Assembly (NCBI RefSeq): GCF_001426505.1
Contig: NZ_LMEV01000016.1
Span: 170,624 to 234,623 of the forward strand
DNA length: 64,000 nt
Direction of reading: 5' to 3'
From: Variovorax sp. Root473
GTDB lineage: Bacteria; Pseudomonadota; Gammaproteobacteria; Burkholderiales; Burkholderiaceae_C
This document shows, one piece after another, positions 45,550-54,288 of the stretch; positions within the stretch are counted from its first letter, which is position 1, and every line of letters begins with the position of its first letter. The notes beneath the pieces were generated by a model. The model did not search any database. It was not told the DNA's origin and saw only the letters and a list, made by a program, of their open reading frames with translations. The translations under genes were made by a program, and so were the position numbers.

Positions 45550-46329
45550 TCAGGCGTTCTTGAAGTCCGGGGCCCGCTTGTTCAGGAAGGCGTCCATGCC
45601 TTCCTTCTGGTCCTGGGTGGCGAACAGCGCGTGGAACAGGCGGCGTTCGAACATCACGCCGTCGCTCAGGCCGCTCTCGAAGGCGCGGTTGACCGATTCC
45701 TTGGCCGCCATCACGGCGATCTGCGAGAAGCCCGCGATGATCAGCGCGGCGCCCAGCGCCTCATCGGCCAGTTTCTCGAACGGCACGACGCGGCTCACGA
45801 GCCCTGCGCGCTCGGCTTCGGCGGCGTCCATCATGCGGGCGGTGAGCGCCATGTCCATGGCCTTGCTCTTGCCCACCGCGCGCGGCAGGCGCTGCGTGCC
45901 GCCGGCACCGGGGATCACGCCGATCTTGATTTCGGGCTGGCCGAACTTGGCGTTGTCGGCTGCGATGATGAAGTCGCACATCATCGCCAGCTCGCAGCCG
46001 CCGCCCAGCGCAAAGCCGCTCACGGCCGCGATCACCGGCTTGCGGATCGAGCGGATGGTTTCCCAGTTGCGGGTGATGTAGTCGCCCTTGTAGGTGTCGA
46101 TGAAGCTGTACTTGGCCATCGCCGAGATGTCGGCGCCGGCCGCGAAGGCGCGTTCGCTGCCCGTGAGGATGATGCAGCCGATGGCGTCGTCGGCGTCGAA
46201 GGCCTTGAGCGCCTGGCCCAGCTCGGTCATCAGCGCGTCGTTCAGCGCATTGAGGGCCTTGGGGCGGTTGAGGGTGACGATGCCGACCTTGCCTGCTTCG
46301 GTTCGCACTTCGATGTTTTCGTAGCTCAT
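45550..46329 (-). CDS. Enoyl-CoA hydratase (crotonase family)
   Basis: 259 residues. The two catalytic glutamates are Glu113 ([13 protein letters not shown]) and Glu133 ([20 protein letters not shown]), 20 apart as in mitochondrial crotonase. The oxyanion segment [12 protein letters not shown] is also standard. It hydrates short-chain trans-2-enoyl-CoA in beta-oxidation or phenylacetate-type pathways. It stands alone between a terminator and a divergent DUF2325 gene. Confidence 0.92.
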   Translation of the reverse strand: MSYENIEVRTEAGKVGIVTLNRPKALNALNDALMTELGQALKAFDADDAIGCIILTGSERAFAAGADISAMAKYSFIDTYKGDYITRNWETIRSIRKPVIAAVSGFALGGGCELAMMCDFIIAADNAKFGQPEIKIGVIPGAGGTQRLPRAVGKSKAMDMALTARMMDAAEAERAGLVSRVVPFEKLADEALGAALIIAGFSQIAVMAAKESVNRAFESGLSDGVMFERRLFHALFATQDQKEGMDAFLNKRAPDFKNA

Positions 46330-46416
46330 GGTGTCTCTGTCTCCGGGGGAGGTGGGGGAAAAACGCGCCCCACTATACCGAGCATGGCCCCGGGCCCGCT
46401 GGCGCGCGGGTGTTTC

Positions 46417-46437
46417 ATTTGAGAATTATTCTCATCT
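46417..46437 (+). promoter_or_regulatory. Fur-box-like palindrome before the DUF2325 gene
   Basis: TGAGAATTATTCTCA (46420-46434) is a perfect 7-1-7 palindrome and reads like a classical Fur box. It ends six bases before ATG 46441 and would block transcription of that gene when iron is plentiful. A minus-strand promoter for the enoyl-CoA hydratase, 100 bases away, could also be touched. Confidence 0.7.
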
Positions 46438-46440
46438 AGA

Positions 46441-47070
46441 ATGGCCGCCATGGACTTCCCGATGCAAGAACATGCCGTGTTGCTGCGGGCGTACGCCCGG
46501 GTGCAGGAGCGTTGCTCGCGCCTGCTGATCGAGCAGGCCGCCCACATCGAACGGCTCGAAGCGCAGATCGTGCGGTTGCGCGGCGCCCTGATGGCGCGCG
46601 ACTCGGCGATTGCCATCGTGCGCGAAGAACTCGCGGTGCGCGCGGCCGTGGGCACAGCCTTGCCCCGGCGGCTGCATGCACTGCTGGTGCCGGGCGGCCG
46701 GCGCCACCATCCGCTGCCACCGGGACCGGAAGTGCCGGCCGATCTGCGTGCCAAGGCGGTGCTGTGTGTCGGGCGTTCCGAGACGGCACAAGCGGTGCCT
46801 TCGCTGGCGCGCCAACTCGTGGAGATTGCCGGCGGCCATTACCTGCACCACGACGGCGGCGACGAGGCCGACGACCCCGCGGCGCTTGAAGCAGGGCTGC
46901 GCGCCGCCGACCTCGTGATCTGCCAGACCGGCTGTGTGAGCCACGGCGCCTACTGGCGCGTGCAGGACCACTGCCGCCGCACCGGCAAACCGTGTGTGCT
47001 GGTGGGCGAGCCGCAGCCGATGCTGTTCGTGCGGCCGCCACTCGTGGCGGCCGTCGATCACGCGGCCTGA
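46441..47070 (+). CDS. DUF2325 domain protein
   Basis: 209 residues; ATG 46450 is an alternative start. The N-terminal half is a probable coiled coil (ERCSRLLIEQAAHIERLEAQIVRLRGALMARD). The C-terminal half is DUF2325: AVLCVGRSETAQ, GGHYLHHDGGDEADDPAALEAGLRAADLVICQTGCVSHGAYWRVQDHCRRTGKPCVLV. The cysteines and histidines of HHDGG, CQTGCVSH and DHC look placed for metal binding. Function is unknown in the family; the Fur-like box points to iron. It is convergent with the M61 peptidase gene, 8 bp apart. Confidence 0.8.
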   Translation: MAAMDFPMQEHAVLLRAYARVQERCSRLLIEQAAHIERLEAQIVRLRGALMARDSAIAIVREELAVRAAVGTALPRRLHALLVPGGRRHHPLPPGPEVPADLRAKAVLCVGRSETAQAVPSLARQLVEIAGGHYLHHDGGDEADDPAALEAGLRAADLVICQTGCVSHGAYWRVQDHCRRTGKPCVLVGEPQPMLFVRPPLVAAVDHAA

Positions 47071-47078
47071 AAAAGAAA

Positions 47079-48938
47079 CTACGGCGTGGTGGCTGCGAGC
47101 CAGGCCGTGACCTTGGCCGCGTCGTGCGCGAACAGCCGCCACGTGGTCGATGCGGTCGGCAGCGCGAGCGGCAGCCGCAGCAGCCGGCGGTCGCGTGCGA
47201 CGAGGGCGGTGCACTTCGTGGCATTGCCGAGGTACAGCGCCAGGTCGTCGAGCTTCGCGAGGCGCCAGGCTTGCGCGGGTTGCGCCGTGGCCTTGCCGCG
47301 TCCGCCGACGGCTGGCAGTTCGATGCCGAGCCATTCGTCGTTGGCAGAGAAGCCCGCCTTCTCGGCGGCACCGCCGCGCAGCACCACCTTGATCTGCACG
47401 CTGCCGCCAGTTTCGGCCACGCGCAGGCCCAGCGCCTGCGCGGGTTGCGACGGATCGTCGAGCGTGGCCACGCCGTGGGCGCGCAGCAGGTCGGCCAGCG
47501 GGAGTTCGTCGGTCGAATGCACCCAACGCGCCAGTTCCGGCGCGTACGAGCGTCCGCCCACGGCTTCGAGTGCGGCCGCAATGTCGGCTTCGCTGATGGG
47601 GCCACCGCTGCTGTGCGTCCAGAGGTGGCGCATCACGTCGTCGAGCGTGCCTTTGCCTTCGCGGCGCAGCGTGAGGTCGAAGCACAGCGCCACCAGCGCG
47701 CCCTTGGTGTAGTAGCTGACGGTGCTGTTGGGCGTCTGCTCATCCTGGCGGTAGTACTTGACCCAGGCGTCGAAGCTCGCGTCGGCCACCGGCTGCACCA
47801 GCCGGCCCGGCGTCTGCAGCACCTGGTTGATGGTCTTGTTGAGCAGCCGCAGGTAGGCGGCGTCGTCGATGCGGCCGGCGCGGCGCAGCAGCAGGTCGTC
47901 GTAGTAGCTCGTGAAGCCTTCGAAGAACCACAGCAGTTGCGTGTAGTTTTCCTGGCTGTAGTCGTAGCGCGCGAACTCCGCCGGGCGCATGCGCTTGACG
48001 TTCCAGGTGTGGAAGTACTCGTGGCTGATGAGGCCGAGCAGCGTGGTGTAGCCCTCGGGCTGCTTCTTCTTTTCGCCGCGTTGCGGCAGGTCGCGGCGGT
48101 TGCAGATGAGCGCGGTGGAGTGGCGGTGCTCGAGCCCCCCGTAGCCGTCGTCCACGGCGTTGAGCATGAACACGTAGCGGTCGATCGGCAGCTTCGGCCC
48201 GCCCCGCTTGCCGACCTTGTCGCCGTGCCAGAAGCGCATTTCCGCTTCGCAGATGGCTTTCGTATCCGCAATGAGGCGCTCGCCGTCGAACGAGGCCGCG
48301 GCGCCCGCGATCACGAAGCGGTGCGGCACGCCGCAGGCGTCGAATTCGGCGCTCCAGAAGGCGCCCATCTCGACCGGGCTGTCGGCCAGTTCGTCGTAGC
48401 CGCCGGCGCGGTAGCTGCCGAAGCCGTGCTTGTCGGCTTTCGTCGGCACGAGCGCGGTGGCGCACGACCAGCGCGCGGCGTTTGCCGGGAGCGTGGGCGG
48501 CACGATTTCGAGCGCATGCGGCACCTCGGTCTGACCTTCGACGCGCAGGCAAATGCTGGTGCCGTTGAAGAAGCCGCGCGTGGCGTCGAGCCATGCGGTG
48601 CGCACCGAGTTGTCGTAAGCGCACACCTGGTAGTGCAGCACCAGCGGCTGGCCCGGCACGCAGTCGATCTGCCAGCTGCATTTGTCGAGCTGCGTCAGCA
48701 CCGGCTTGCGGCGGCCCTGCGCGGCGCGCAGGCCCTGCAGGTTCTTGGCGAACTCGCGCACGAGGTAGCTGCCTGGGATCCACACCGGCAGCGCCACGCG
48801 CTGCTGCGCGGCGGGCGCGGCGATGGTCAGCGTGACGGCGAACAGGCGCGCATGCAGGTCGGCGCACTCGACGCGGCAATGCACGGCGGGCGCGGCGGTG
48901 GCTGCGGCCGCGCGCCGGGAAGCGGAGGTCGTCGCCAT
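47079..48938 (-). CDS. M61-family metallopeptidase (glycyl-aminopeptidase type) with PDZ domain
   Basis: 619 residues. An N-terminal beta domain (VWIPGSYLVREFAKNLQGL) is followed by the peptidase, with GGLEH (267-271) and the zinc motif HEYFH (306-310) in ISHEYFHTWNVKRMRPAEF. The third ligand Glu lies about 20 residues on (LLWFFEGFTSYYDDLLL). A PDZ-like domain follows near 500-590 (LGLRVAETGGSVQIKVVLRGGAAEKAGFSANDEWLGI). It should release N-terminal residues from peptides. There is no signal peptide at the chosen start. It is four bases from the DsbC stop, so likely one transcript. Confidence 0.88.
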   Translation of the reverse strand: MATTSASRRAAAATAAPAVHCRVECADLHARLFAVTLTIAAPAAQQRVALPVWIPGSYLVREFAKNLQGLRAAQGRRKPVLTQLDKCSWQIDCVPGQPLVLHYQVCAYDNSVRTAWLDATRGFFNGTSICLRVEGQTEVPHALEIVPPTLPANAARWSCATALVPTKADKHGFGSYRAGGYDELADSPVEMGAFWSAEFDACGVPHRFVIAGAAASFDGERLIADTKAICEAEMRFWHGDKVGKRGGPKLPIDRYVFMLNAVDDGYGGLEHRHSTALICNRRDLPQRGEKKKQPEGYTTLLGLISHEYFHTWNVKRMRPAEFARYDYSQENYTQLLWFFEGFTSYYDDLLLRRAGRIDDAAYLRLLNKTINQVLQTPGRLVQPVADASFDAWVKYYRQDEQTPNSTVSYYTKGALVALCFDLTLRREGKGTLDDVMRHLWTHSSGGPISEADIAAALEAVGGRSYAPELARWVHSTDELPLADLLRAHGVATLDDPSQPAQALGLRVAETGGSVQIKVVLRGGAAEKAGFSANDEWLGIELPAVGGRGKATAQPAQAWRLAKLDDLALYLGNATKCTALVARDRRLLRLPLALPTASTTWRLFAHDAAKVTAWLAATTP

Positions 48939-48942
48939 CGGG

Positions 48943-49662
48943 TCAGTTGGCGGCGGCGAGCTGCTTCTCGACCTGCTCGACGGGGATCGCGCCCGGGACG
49001 CGGCTGCCGTCGGTGAAGATCAGCGTGGGCGTGCCGGTGATGTTGTACTTGCGGCCGAATTCCACGTTGCGCTCCAGCGCCGTCACGTTGCAGCTGCTGG
49101 CGGCGGCGGCGGGCTTGACGCTGCTTTCCATCCAGTCGGCCCAGGCCTTGCCCGGGTCCTTGCTGCACCAGATGTCACGCGACTTGGCGGTCGAATCCGG
49201 ACCGAGCACCGGGTACAGGAACATGTAGACGGTCACGTTGTCGACCTTCTTCATGTCCTTCTCGAAGCGCTTGCAGTAGCCGCAGTTCGGGTCTTCGAAG
49301 ACGGCGACCTTGCGCTTGCCGTTGCCGCGCACGATCTTGATGGCGTCTTTCACGGGCAGCTTGTCGAAGGCGACGGCGGTGAGCTTCTCGACGCGCTCCT
49401 CGGTGAGGTTGCGCTTGCTCTTCGCGTCGATGAGGCTGCCCTGCAGCAGGTAGTTGCCTTGCTCGTCGGTGTACAGCAACTGGCTGCCGCCCAGGCGCAC
49501 TTCGTACAGGCCCGGCACGGGCGTCTTGGTGACTTCCTCGATGGCAGGCAGTTGCGGGATGTGCGTCGGCAGGTTCTTGCGGATCTCGGCCTCGCCCGCG
49601 CCGGCGGTGGAGAGCGTGAGCAGCGCGCAGGCGGCGACGAGAAGGTGGCGAACGAAGGTCAT
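48943..49662 (-). CDS. dsbC: Thiol:disulfide interchange protein DsbC
   Basis: 239 residues. Signal peptide MTFVRHLLVAACALLTLSTAGA; N-terminal dimerisation domain with GLYEVRLGGSQLLYTDEQGNYLLQGSLIDAKSKRNLTEER; thioredoxin domain with active site Cys127-Gly-Tyr-Cys130 (EDPNCGYCKRFE) and the cis-Pro loop ITGTPTLIFTDG. A second Cys pair (WCSK, SSC) is the structural disulfide of DsbC. It acts in the periplasm as a disulfide isomerase. It lies upstream of the M61 peptidase gene and downstream of the UbiH-type gene. Confidence 0.92.
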   Translation of the reverse strand: MTFVRHLLVAACALLTLSTAGAGEAEIRKNLPTHIPQLPAIEEVTKTPVPGLYEVRLGGSQLLYTDEQGNYLLQGSLIDAKSKRNLTEERVEKLTAVAFDKLPVKDAIKIVRGNGKRKVAVFEDPNCGYCKRFEKDMKKVDNVTVYMFLYPVLGPDSTAKSRDIWCSKDPGKAWADWMESSVKPAAAASSCNVTALERNVEFGRKYNITGTPTLIFTDGSRVPGAIPVEQVEKQLAAAN

Positions 49663-49711
49663 CGGGAAAGGTTTCGGAAAAAGGTGGAGGGCTGGCTGCG
49701 GCGTCAGGCGG

Positions 49712-50839
49712 TCAGGCTTTGAGGCCCATGGCCTGGGCGGTGATCCAGTGCTTCACGAAGCGCGTGCGGTCGAAACCGCGCATGCCCCAGTTGCGCAACG
49801 CAGGCAGGGGTCCCAGGTTGTGCGAGAAAAGTTGCTGCAGCCCGTCAGTCGCCAGGCTCATCTGCAGCACGTCGGCGCGGCGGGCGCGTTCGTAGCGGCG
49901 CAGCAGGCGGGCGTCGCCCACGCTGCGCCAGTAGTCGCGGGTGCGGATCACGTCGGCCAGCGCGGCCGCGTCGGCCAGGCCGAGGTTCAGGCCCTGGCCC
50001 GCGAGCGGATGCACCGTGTGGGCAGCGTCGCCCGCGAGCACCCAGGACTGGGTGGGCTGGCCCGGCATCGCGCCCGACCAGCGGTCGGCGATGGCGCGCG
50101 ACAGCGGCCACACGGCGCGCTCGCTCGTGAGCCGCAGCGAGCCCAGCTCGCCGTGGCTCGCCTCGCTCACGGCCGCGCTGAATTCTTCGGCGCCTTGCGC
50201 GACCAGGTCGGGCACGCGCAGCTGGTCGACCGACCACACGAGCGCCAGCGTCTTGCCGTGCACGCCGCCCAGCGGCAGCAGGGCGAACACCTCGCCGCGG
50301 TCGTTGAACCACTGGCGCGCGATGCCGTCGTGCGTGTGCGCGGCCTCGAGCCGCGCGGCCATGGCGTGCTGCGGGTAGCGCGTGACCTCGTAGCTCACGC
50401 CCAGCGCCGCGCGCGAGGCGCTGGCCTTGCCTTCGCACACCACCGTGAGGGGCGCGGCCACGGGCTCGGCCACCACGTCGATCAGGGGTTGGAAGCGCAC
50501 CGCGTCGGCCAGTTGCTGTTCGAGCGCGGGCACGTCGACGATCCAGGCCAGCGCCTCGACCTTCTGGCGCGCGGCGCTGAACTGCACGCGGCCACCGTCG
50601 TCGCCATGCACCTGCATCTCGTGCACCGGCGTGGCATGGACCGTGTCGGGCCAGGCGCGCAGCGATTCGAGCAGGGTGCGGGACGCCGCGTTGAGCGCGT
50701 ACGCCCGGATGTCTTCCTTGCCCGCAGGGGCCGGCGGCACCACCAGCGCGACGCGCACGCGTTCGCGCGCCAGCAGCAGCGCCAGCGTGCGGCCGACGAT
50801 GCCGGCGCCGCGGATACAAACTTCGGGGGAAAGGGCCAT
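49712..50839 (-). CDS. UbiH/UbiF/COQ6-family FAD-dependent ubiquinone hydroxylase
   Basis: 375 residues. Start IRGAGIVGRTLALLLARE is a slightly altered FAD GxGxxG fold. The middle DG-type segment is weak. The C-terminal WVLAGDAAHTVHPLAGQGLNLGLADAAALADVI is the diagnostic FAD-ribityl motif of this family. It adds a hydroxyl to the ubiquinone ring during aerobic quinone synthesis; which position cannot be told. It is the first gene of a run with dsbC and the M61 peptidase. Confidence 0.87.
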   Translation of the reverse strand: MALSPEVCIRGAGIVGRTLALLLARERVRVALVVPPAPAGKEDIRAYALNAASRTLLESLRAWPDTVHATPVHEMQVHGDDGGRVQFSAARQKVEALAWIVDVPALEQQLADAVRFQPLIDVVAEPVAAPLTVVCEGKASASRAALGVSYEVTRYPQHAMAARLEAAHTHDGIARQWFNDRGEVFALLPLGGVHGKTLALVWSVDQLRVPDLVAQGAEEFSAAVSEASHGELGSLRLTSERAVWPLSRAIADRWSGAMPGQPTQSWVLAGDAAHTVHPLAGQGLNLGLADAAALADVIRTRDYWRSVGDARLLRRYERARRADVLQMSLATDGLQQLFSHNLGPLPALRNWGMRGFDRTRFVKHWITAQAMGLKA

Positions 50840-50926
50840 CGGATGATTGTAGGAGTTGCCTCCCGCACGGGCGCCGATACCCGTTCATGCGGGAGAATGG
50901 CCAGCGATTTCAAAGGAACCCCCACC

Positions 50927-51811
50927 GTGTCGCAGCCGCCCGCTTTCGATCTCCAGGCCACCATTGCCCGCCTGTTCGTGTACCCCGTCAAGTCGTGCGC
51001 CGGCGTCGAGCTCGACGAGATGCTGCTCACCGAAACCGGCCTGGAGTTCGACCGCGCCTGGATGGTGGTCGATGCGCAGGGCGAGTTCGTCACCCAGCGG
51101 CAGCTGCCGCGCATGGCGCTCATCCAGCCGCAGATGAAGCACACCGAGGTCGTGCTGCGCGCGCCCGGCATGCTGGCGCTGCACCTGGCCTTCGACCGCG
51201 TCGAGCAGCCGGTGCGCGTGCGTGTGTGGAAGGACGAGGTGGCGGCCTACGACATGGGCGACATCGCGGCCCAGTGGTTCAGCGACTTTCTTTCCGAGCC
51301 AGGCAAGCCGCAGACGCTGCGCCTGGTGCGTTTCGACCCCGAGCACCAGCGCCTGTCGAGCCTGAAGTGGACCGACGGCGTCGAGGCGCTGAACCAGTTC
51401 GCCGACGGCTTTCCGCTGCTGGTGGCCAGCGAAGGCTCGATTGCCGAACTCAACGAGCGACTGGCGGCGGCGGGCCACGGCCCGGTCGGCATCGAGCGCT
51501 TCCGCCCGAACATCGTGCTGGCCGGCATCGAGTCGCACGACGAAGACCGGGTCGATGCGCTGCACGTCACCACCGGCGAAGGCGAGGCCGAGCTGCGCCC
51601 GGTCAAGCCCTGCACGCGCTGCCCGATTCCTGACATCGACCCGGCCACCGCGCTCAGCAGCCCCGAGGTCGGCGACATGCTGCGCACCTACCGCGCCGAC
51701 GCGCGCGTGGACGGCGGCATCACCTTCGGCATGAACTGCATCGTGGTGCAGGGCGTGGAGCACCTGCTCAAGGTGGGGCAGGTGGTGGGCGCGAACTACC
51801 GCTTCGAGTAA
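50927..51811 (+). CDS. MOSC domain protein (YcbX/MOCS-like)
   Basis: 294 residues from GTG 50927, chosen because AAAGGAA sits eight bases upstream. The in-frame ATG at 50897 follows GGGAGA with almost no spacing. The N-terminal MOSC_N barrel is ARLFVYPVKSCAGVELDEMLLTETGLEFDRAWMVVDAQGEFVTQRQLPRMALI. The C-terminal MOSC domain has RFRPNIVLAG, and PVKPCTRCPIPDIDPATA with the conserved cysteine for the molybdenum cofactor. YcbX relatives reduce N-hydroxylated bases. Partner reductase not seen here. Confidence 0.87.
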   Translation: MSQPPAFDLQATIARLFVYPVKSCAGVELDEMLLTETGLEFDRAWMVVDAQGEFVTQRQLPRMALIQPQMKHTEVVLRAPGMLALHLAFDRVEQPVRVRVWKDEVAAYDMGDIAAQWFSDFLSEPGKPQTLRLVRFDPEHQRLSSLKWTDGVEALNQFADGFPLLVASEGSIAELNERLAAAGHGPVGIERFRPNIVLAGIESHDEDRVDALHVTTGEGEAELRPVKPCTRCPIPDIDPATALSSPEVGDMLRTYRADARVDGGITFGMNCIVVQGVEHLLKVGQVVGANYRFE

Positions 51812-51818
51812 CGGGCGA

Positions 51819-52214
51819 TCAGAACGCCACGCCTGCGATCAGCAGGATGTTGGCGTAGGGCGTGCATTCGCCCGTGCGCACGATGGCGCGGGCCTTCGCG
51901 CTGCGGCGCTTGAACTCTTCATGCGACACGGTTTGCGGCGCGATGCCCAGCGACTGCGGGTACCAGTCCGGCAGCGCCTTCGCATCGCCTTGCAGTGCTT
52001 CGTCGGCCACCACGATGCCTTCGACCTGCATCTCCGACAGCACCGCCTTGAGCACGTCGCTGATTCCCGGTACGCCGCGCGCCACGGCCAGGTCGATGCG
52101 GCGCGGACCGTCGGGAATCGGCAGGCCGGCGTCGCCGATCACCAGCATGTCGCCGTGGCCCATCGAGGCGATCACGTGGGAGAGTTCGGCGTGCAGCAGG
52201 GGAGAGCGTTTCAC
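51819..52214 (-). CDS. rbsD: D-Ribose pyranase (RbsD)
   Basis: 131 residues starting at GTG 52214, which overlaps the ribokinase stop as GTGA. Family motifs: LSHVIASMGHGDMLVIGDAGLPIPDGPRRIDLAVARGVP with the catalytic His20 region, and a C-terminal RTGECTPYANILLIAGV. It interconverts ribopyranose and ribofuranose so ribose can be phosphorylated. Last gene of the ribose operon. Confidence 0.92.
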   Translation of the reverse strand: MKRSPLLHAELSHVIASMGHGDMLVIGDAGLPIPDGPRRIDLAVARGVPGISDVLKAVLSEMQVEGIVVADEALQGDAKALPDWYPQSLGIAPQTVSHEEFKRRSAKARAIVRTGECTPYANILLIAGVAF

Positions 52215-53170
52215 AGCGTGATCCAGTCGGGGGGCAGGGGGCTGCGCAGCACGGCGTCGCGCTGCGGAATGGAGGGTTGGGCGCCGGGCTGCTGGATGCA
52301 CAGCGCGGCGGCGCGGATGCCCAGGCGCACGGCCTCGTCGAAGGACTGGCCTTCGCCCAGTGCCACGGCGAGCGCACCCAGGAAGGTGTCGCCGGCGGCG
52401 GTGGTGTCGACCGCCTGCACCCTCGGCGCGGGATGGTGGCGCGCGCCGTCGGCATCGACCGCCACCGCACCCCGCGAGCCCAGCGTCACGACCACGCGGG
52501 CGATGCCGCGCGCGCGCAGCGCCTGGCCGGCCTGCGCGGCTTCTTCGGGGCTGTCGGCGTTCTGGCCCGACAGCGTCTGCGCTTCGATCTCGTTGACTAC
52601 GAGCGTGTCGATGCGGGGCCAGAGTGCCTCGGCGATGGGCTGCACCGGCGAGGGGTTGAGCATCACCTTGCAACCCACGTCGTGTGCCGCGTCGATGGCG
52701 CGCGCGACCTGGGCCATCGGCGTCTCGAACTGCGCCACGAAGAAGGCCGCGCCCTGCAACTGCGTGCGCAGGGCGGCGTCGTCGAGGGCGACGCGCGCGT
52801 TGGCGCCGGGGATCATCACGATGCGGTTCTGGCCGCTGTCTTCCACCAGGATCAGCGCCGTGCCGGTGGGCTCGGTGGTGTCGGTGCGCAGCGCGGCGGT
52901 GTCGATGCCGTCGCGTGCGAGCGCATTGCGCAGCGCCTGGCCGTGCGCGTCGTCACCCACGCAGCCGATCATGTGCACCTGCGCACCTTCGCGCGCGCAA
53001 CTCACGGCCTGGTTGGCGCCCTTGCCGCCGGGAATGGCGTCGATCGAGCGGCCCAGCAGGGTTTCGCCCGCGGCCGGCGCGTGCGGCACGCGCAGCACGA
53101 TGTCCATGTTCAGGCTGCCGAGCACCACGATGCGCAGGGGCGTGGAGGAAGAAGGAGGCTGAAGGCTCAC
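52211..53170 (-). CDS. rbsK: Ribokinase (RbsK)
   Basis: 319 residues from GTG 53170, which overlaps the LacI-type regulator stop as GTGA. PfkB-family motifs: IVVLGSLNMDIVLRVPHAPAAGETLLG, IPGGKGANQAVSCAREGA (motif 1), and VDTTAAGDTFLGALAVAL (motif 2, with the catalytic Asp). It phosphorylates ribose on O5. The first 11 residues before PLRIVVLG are extra. Confidence 0.92.
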   Translation of the reverse strand: MSLQPPSSSTPLRIVVLGSLNMDIVLRVPHAPAAGETLLGRSIDAIPGGKGANQAVSCAREGAQVHMIGCVGDDAHGQALRNALARDGIDTAALRTDTTEPTGTALILVEDSGQNRIVMIPGANARVALDDAALRTQLQGAAFFVAQFETPMAQVARAIDAAHDVGCKVMLNPSPVQPIAEALWPRIDTLVVNEIEAQTLSGQNADSPEEAAQAGQALRARGIARVVVTLGSRGAVAVDADGARHHPAPRVQAVDTTAAGDTFLGALAVALGEGQSFDEAVRLGIRAAALCIQQPGAQPSIPQRDAVLRSPLPPDWITL

Positions 53171-54264
53171 GAGGTGCGGGACTTGGAAGATGTGGCGGAG
53201 GTTGCGGTGGTGGCGGCCGTGGAAGTGGCAGGCGTCACGCCCGCTTCGCGAAAGCCCGCGTGGCGCGCGGTCGAGGCGCGCACGCGCAACTCGGGTTGCA
53301 GCACGACCTTGCGTGCGTCGCGGCGCTTGCCGCCCATGCGCTCCAGCAGCATGTCGACCGCCAGTGCGCCGATGCGCTCCTTGGGCTGCGCCACGGTGGT
53401 GAGCGGCGGGCTGGTGTAGGCCGACAGTTCGATGTCGTCGAAGCCCACGATGGACAGTTCGTCGGGCACCCGCACGCCGCTTTCGTGCGCGGCACGCAGC
53501 GCGCCGATGGCCATGAGGTCGTTGCACACGAACACGGCCGAGGGCTTCTGCTCGGTGCGCAGGATGGCGTGCATCGCCTCGTAGCCGCCCTGGCTGGTGA
53601 AGCCGCCGCGCCACAGCAGCGCGTCGGCGTTCGGTGCCGAGCCGGTTTCCGCCAGCGCCATGCGCCAGCCTTCGATGCGCTGCTCGCTCGACGTCACGCC
53701 GGTCGGTCCGCCGATGCAGGCGATGCGCTTGTGGCCCAGCGACAGCAGGTGCCGCACCGCGAGCAGGCCGCCCTGCATGTGGGCAGTTTCGACCAGGTCG
53801 CAGGCGGGATCGGCGATTTCGCGGTCGACCAGCACGGTGGGAATGCGCAGGCCGCGCAGCTGGGTGGCGAGTGAATCATCTTCATCGGCGCCGGTCGACA
53901 CCACGATGAGCCCGTCGATGCGGCGCTCGGCCAGCACCTGCAGGTACACGCTCTGGCGCCGGGGCTCGTCGTCGGTGTTGCACAGCACCAGCGTGTAGCC
54001 GGCCCCGAAGCAGCGGTCTTCCACGATGCGCACGATCTCGGCGAAGTAGGGGTTGGAGCTGTTGGGAATCAGCATGCCCAGCGTCGAGGTGGTGTTGCTC
54101 TTGAGGCTGCGCGCCATCGCGTTGGGCACGTAGCCCAGCTCGCGGATCGCCAGCTCGACGCGCTCGCGCACCTTGGCGCTCACGTGGCGCGTGTCGTTGA
54201 CGACGTGCGACACGGTGGTGACGGAAACGCCCGCCTGGAGTGCGACGTCCTTGATGGTGGCCAT
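53167..54264 (-). CDS. rbsR: LacI-family repressor of the ribose operon (RbsR-like)
   Basis: 365 residues. N-terminal helix-turn-helix TIKDVALQAGVSVTTVSHVVNDTRHVSAKVRERV and the hinge helix PNAMARSLKS are typical. A periplasmic-binding-like sugar domain follows. The last 25 residues are a low-complexity Thr/Ser/Ala tail. It is encoded inside the operon, between the permease and kinase genes. The perfect palindrome upstream of rbsB (58003-58022) is its likely operator. Ribose as ligand is inferred from the neighbours. Confidence 0.88.
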   Translation of the reverse strand: MATIKDVALQAGVSVTTVSHVVNDTRHVSAKVRERVELAIRELGYVPNAMARSLKSNTTSTLGMLIPNSSNPYFAEIVRIVEDRCFGAGYTLVLCNTDDEPRRQSVYLQVLAERRIDGLIVVSTGADEDDSLATQLRGLRIPTVLVDREIADPACDLVETAHMQGGLLAVRHLLSLGHKRIACIGGPTGVTSSEQRIEGWRMALAETGSAPNADALLWRGGFTSQGGYEAMHAILRTEQKPSAVFVCNDLMAIGALRAAHESGVRVPDELSIVGFDDIELSAYTSPPLTTVAQPKERIGALAVDMLLERMGGKRRDARKVVLQPELRVRASTARHAGFREAGVTPATSTAATTATSATSSKSRTS

Positions 54265-54288
54265 GGTTGTCCTTGTTCCTGTGGAAGC

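Noticed and set aside
50897..51811. ATG 50897 as start of the MOSC gene
   Set aside because: GGGAGA is too close to it. GTG 50927 has a well-spaced AAAGGAA and starts nearer the conserved domain.
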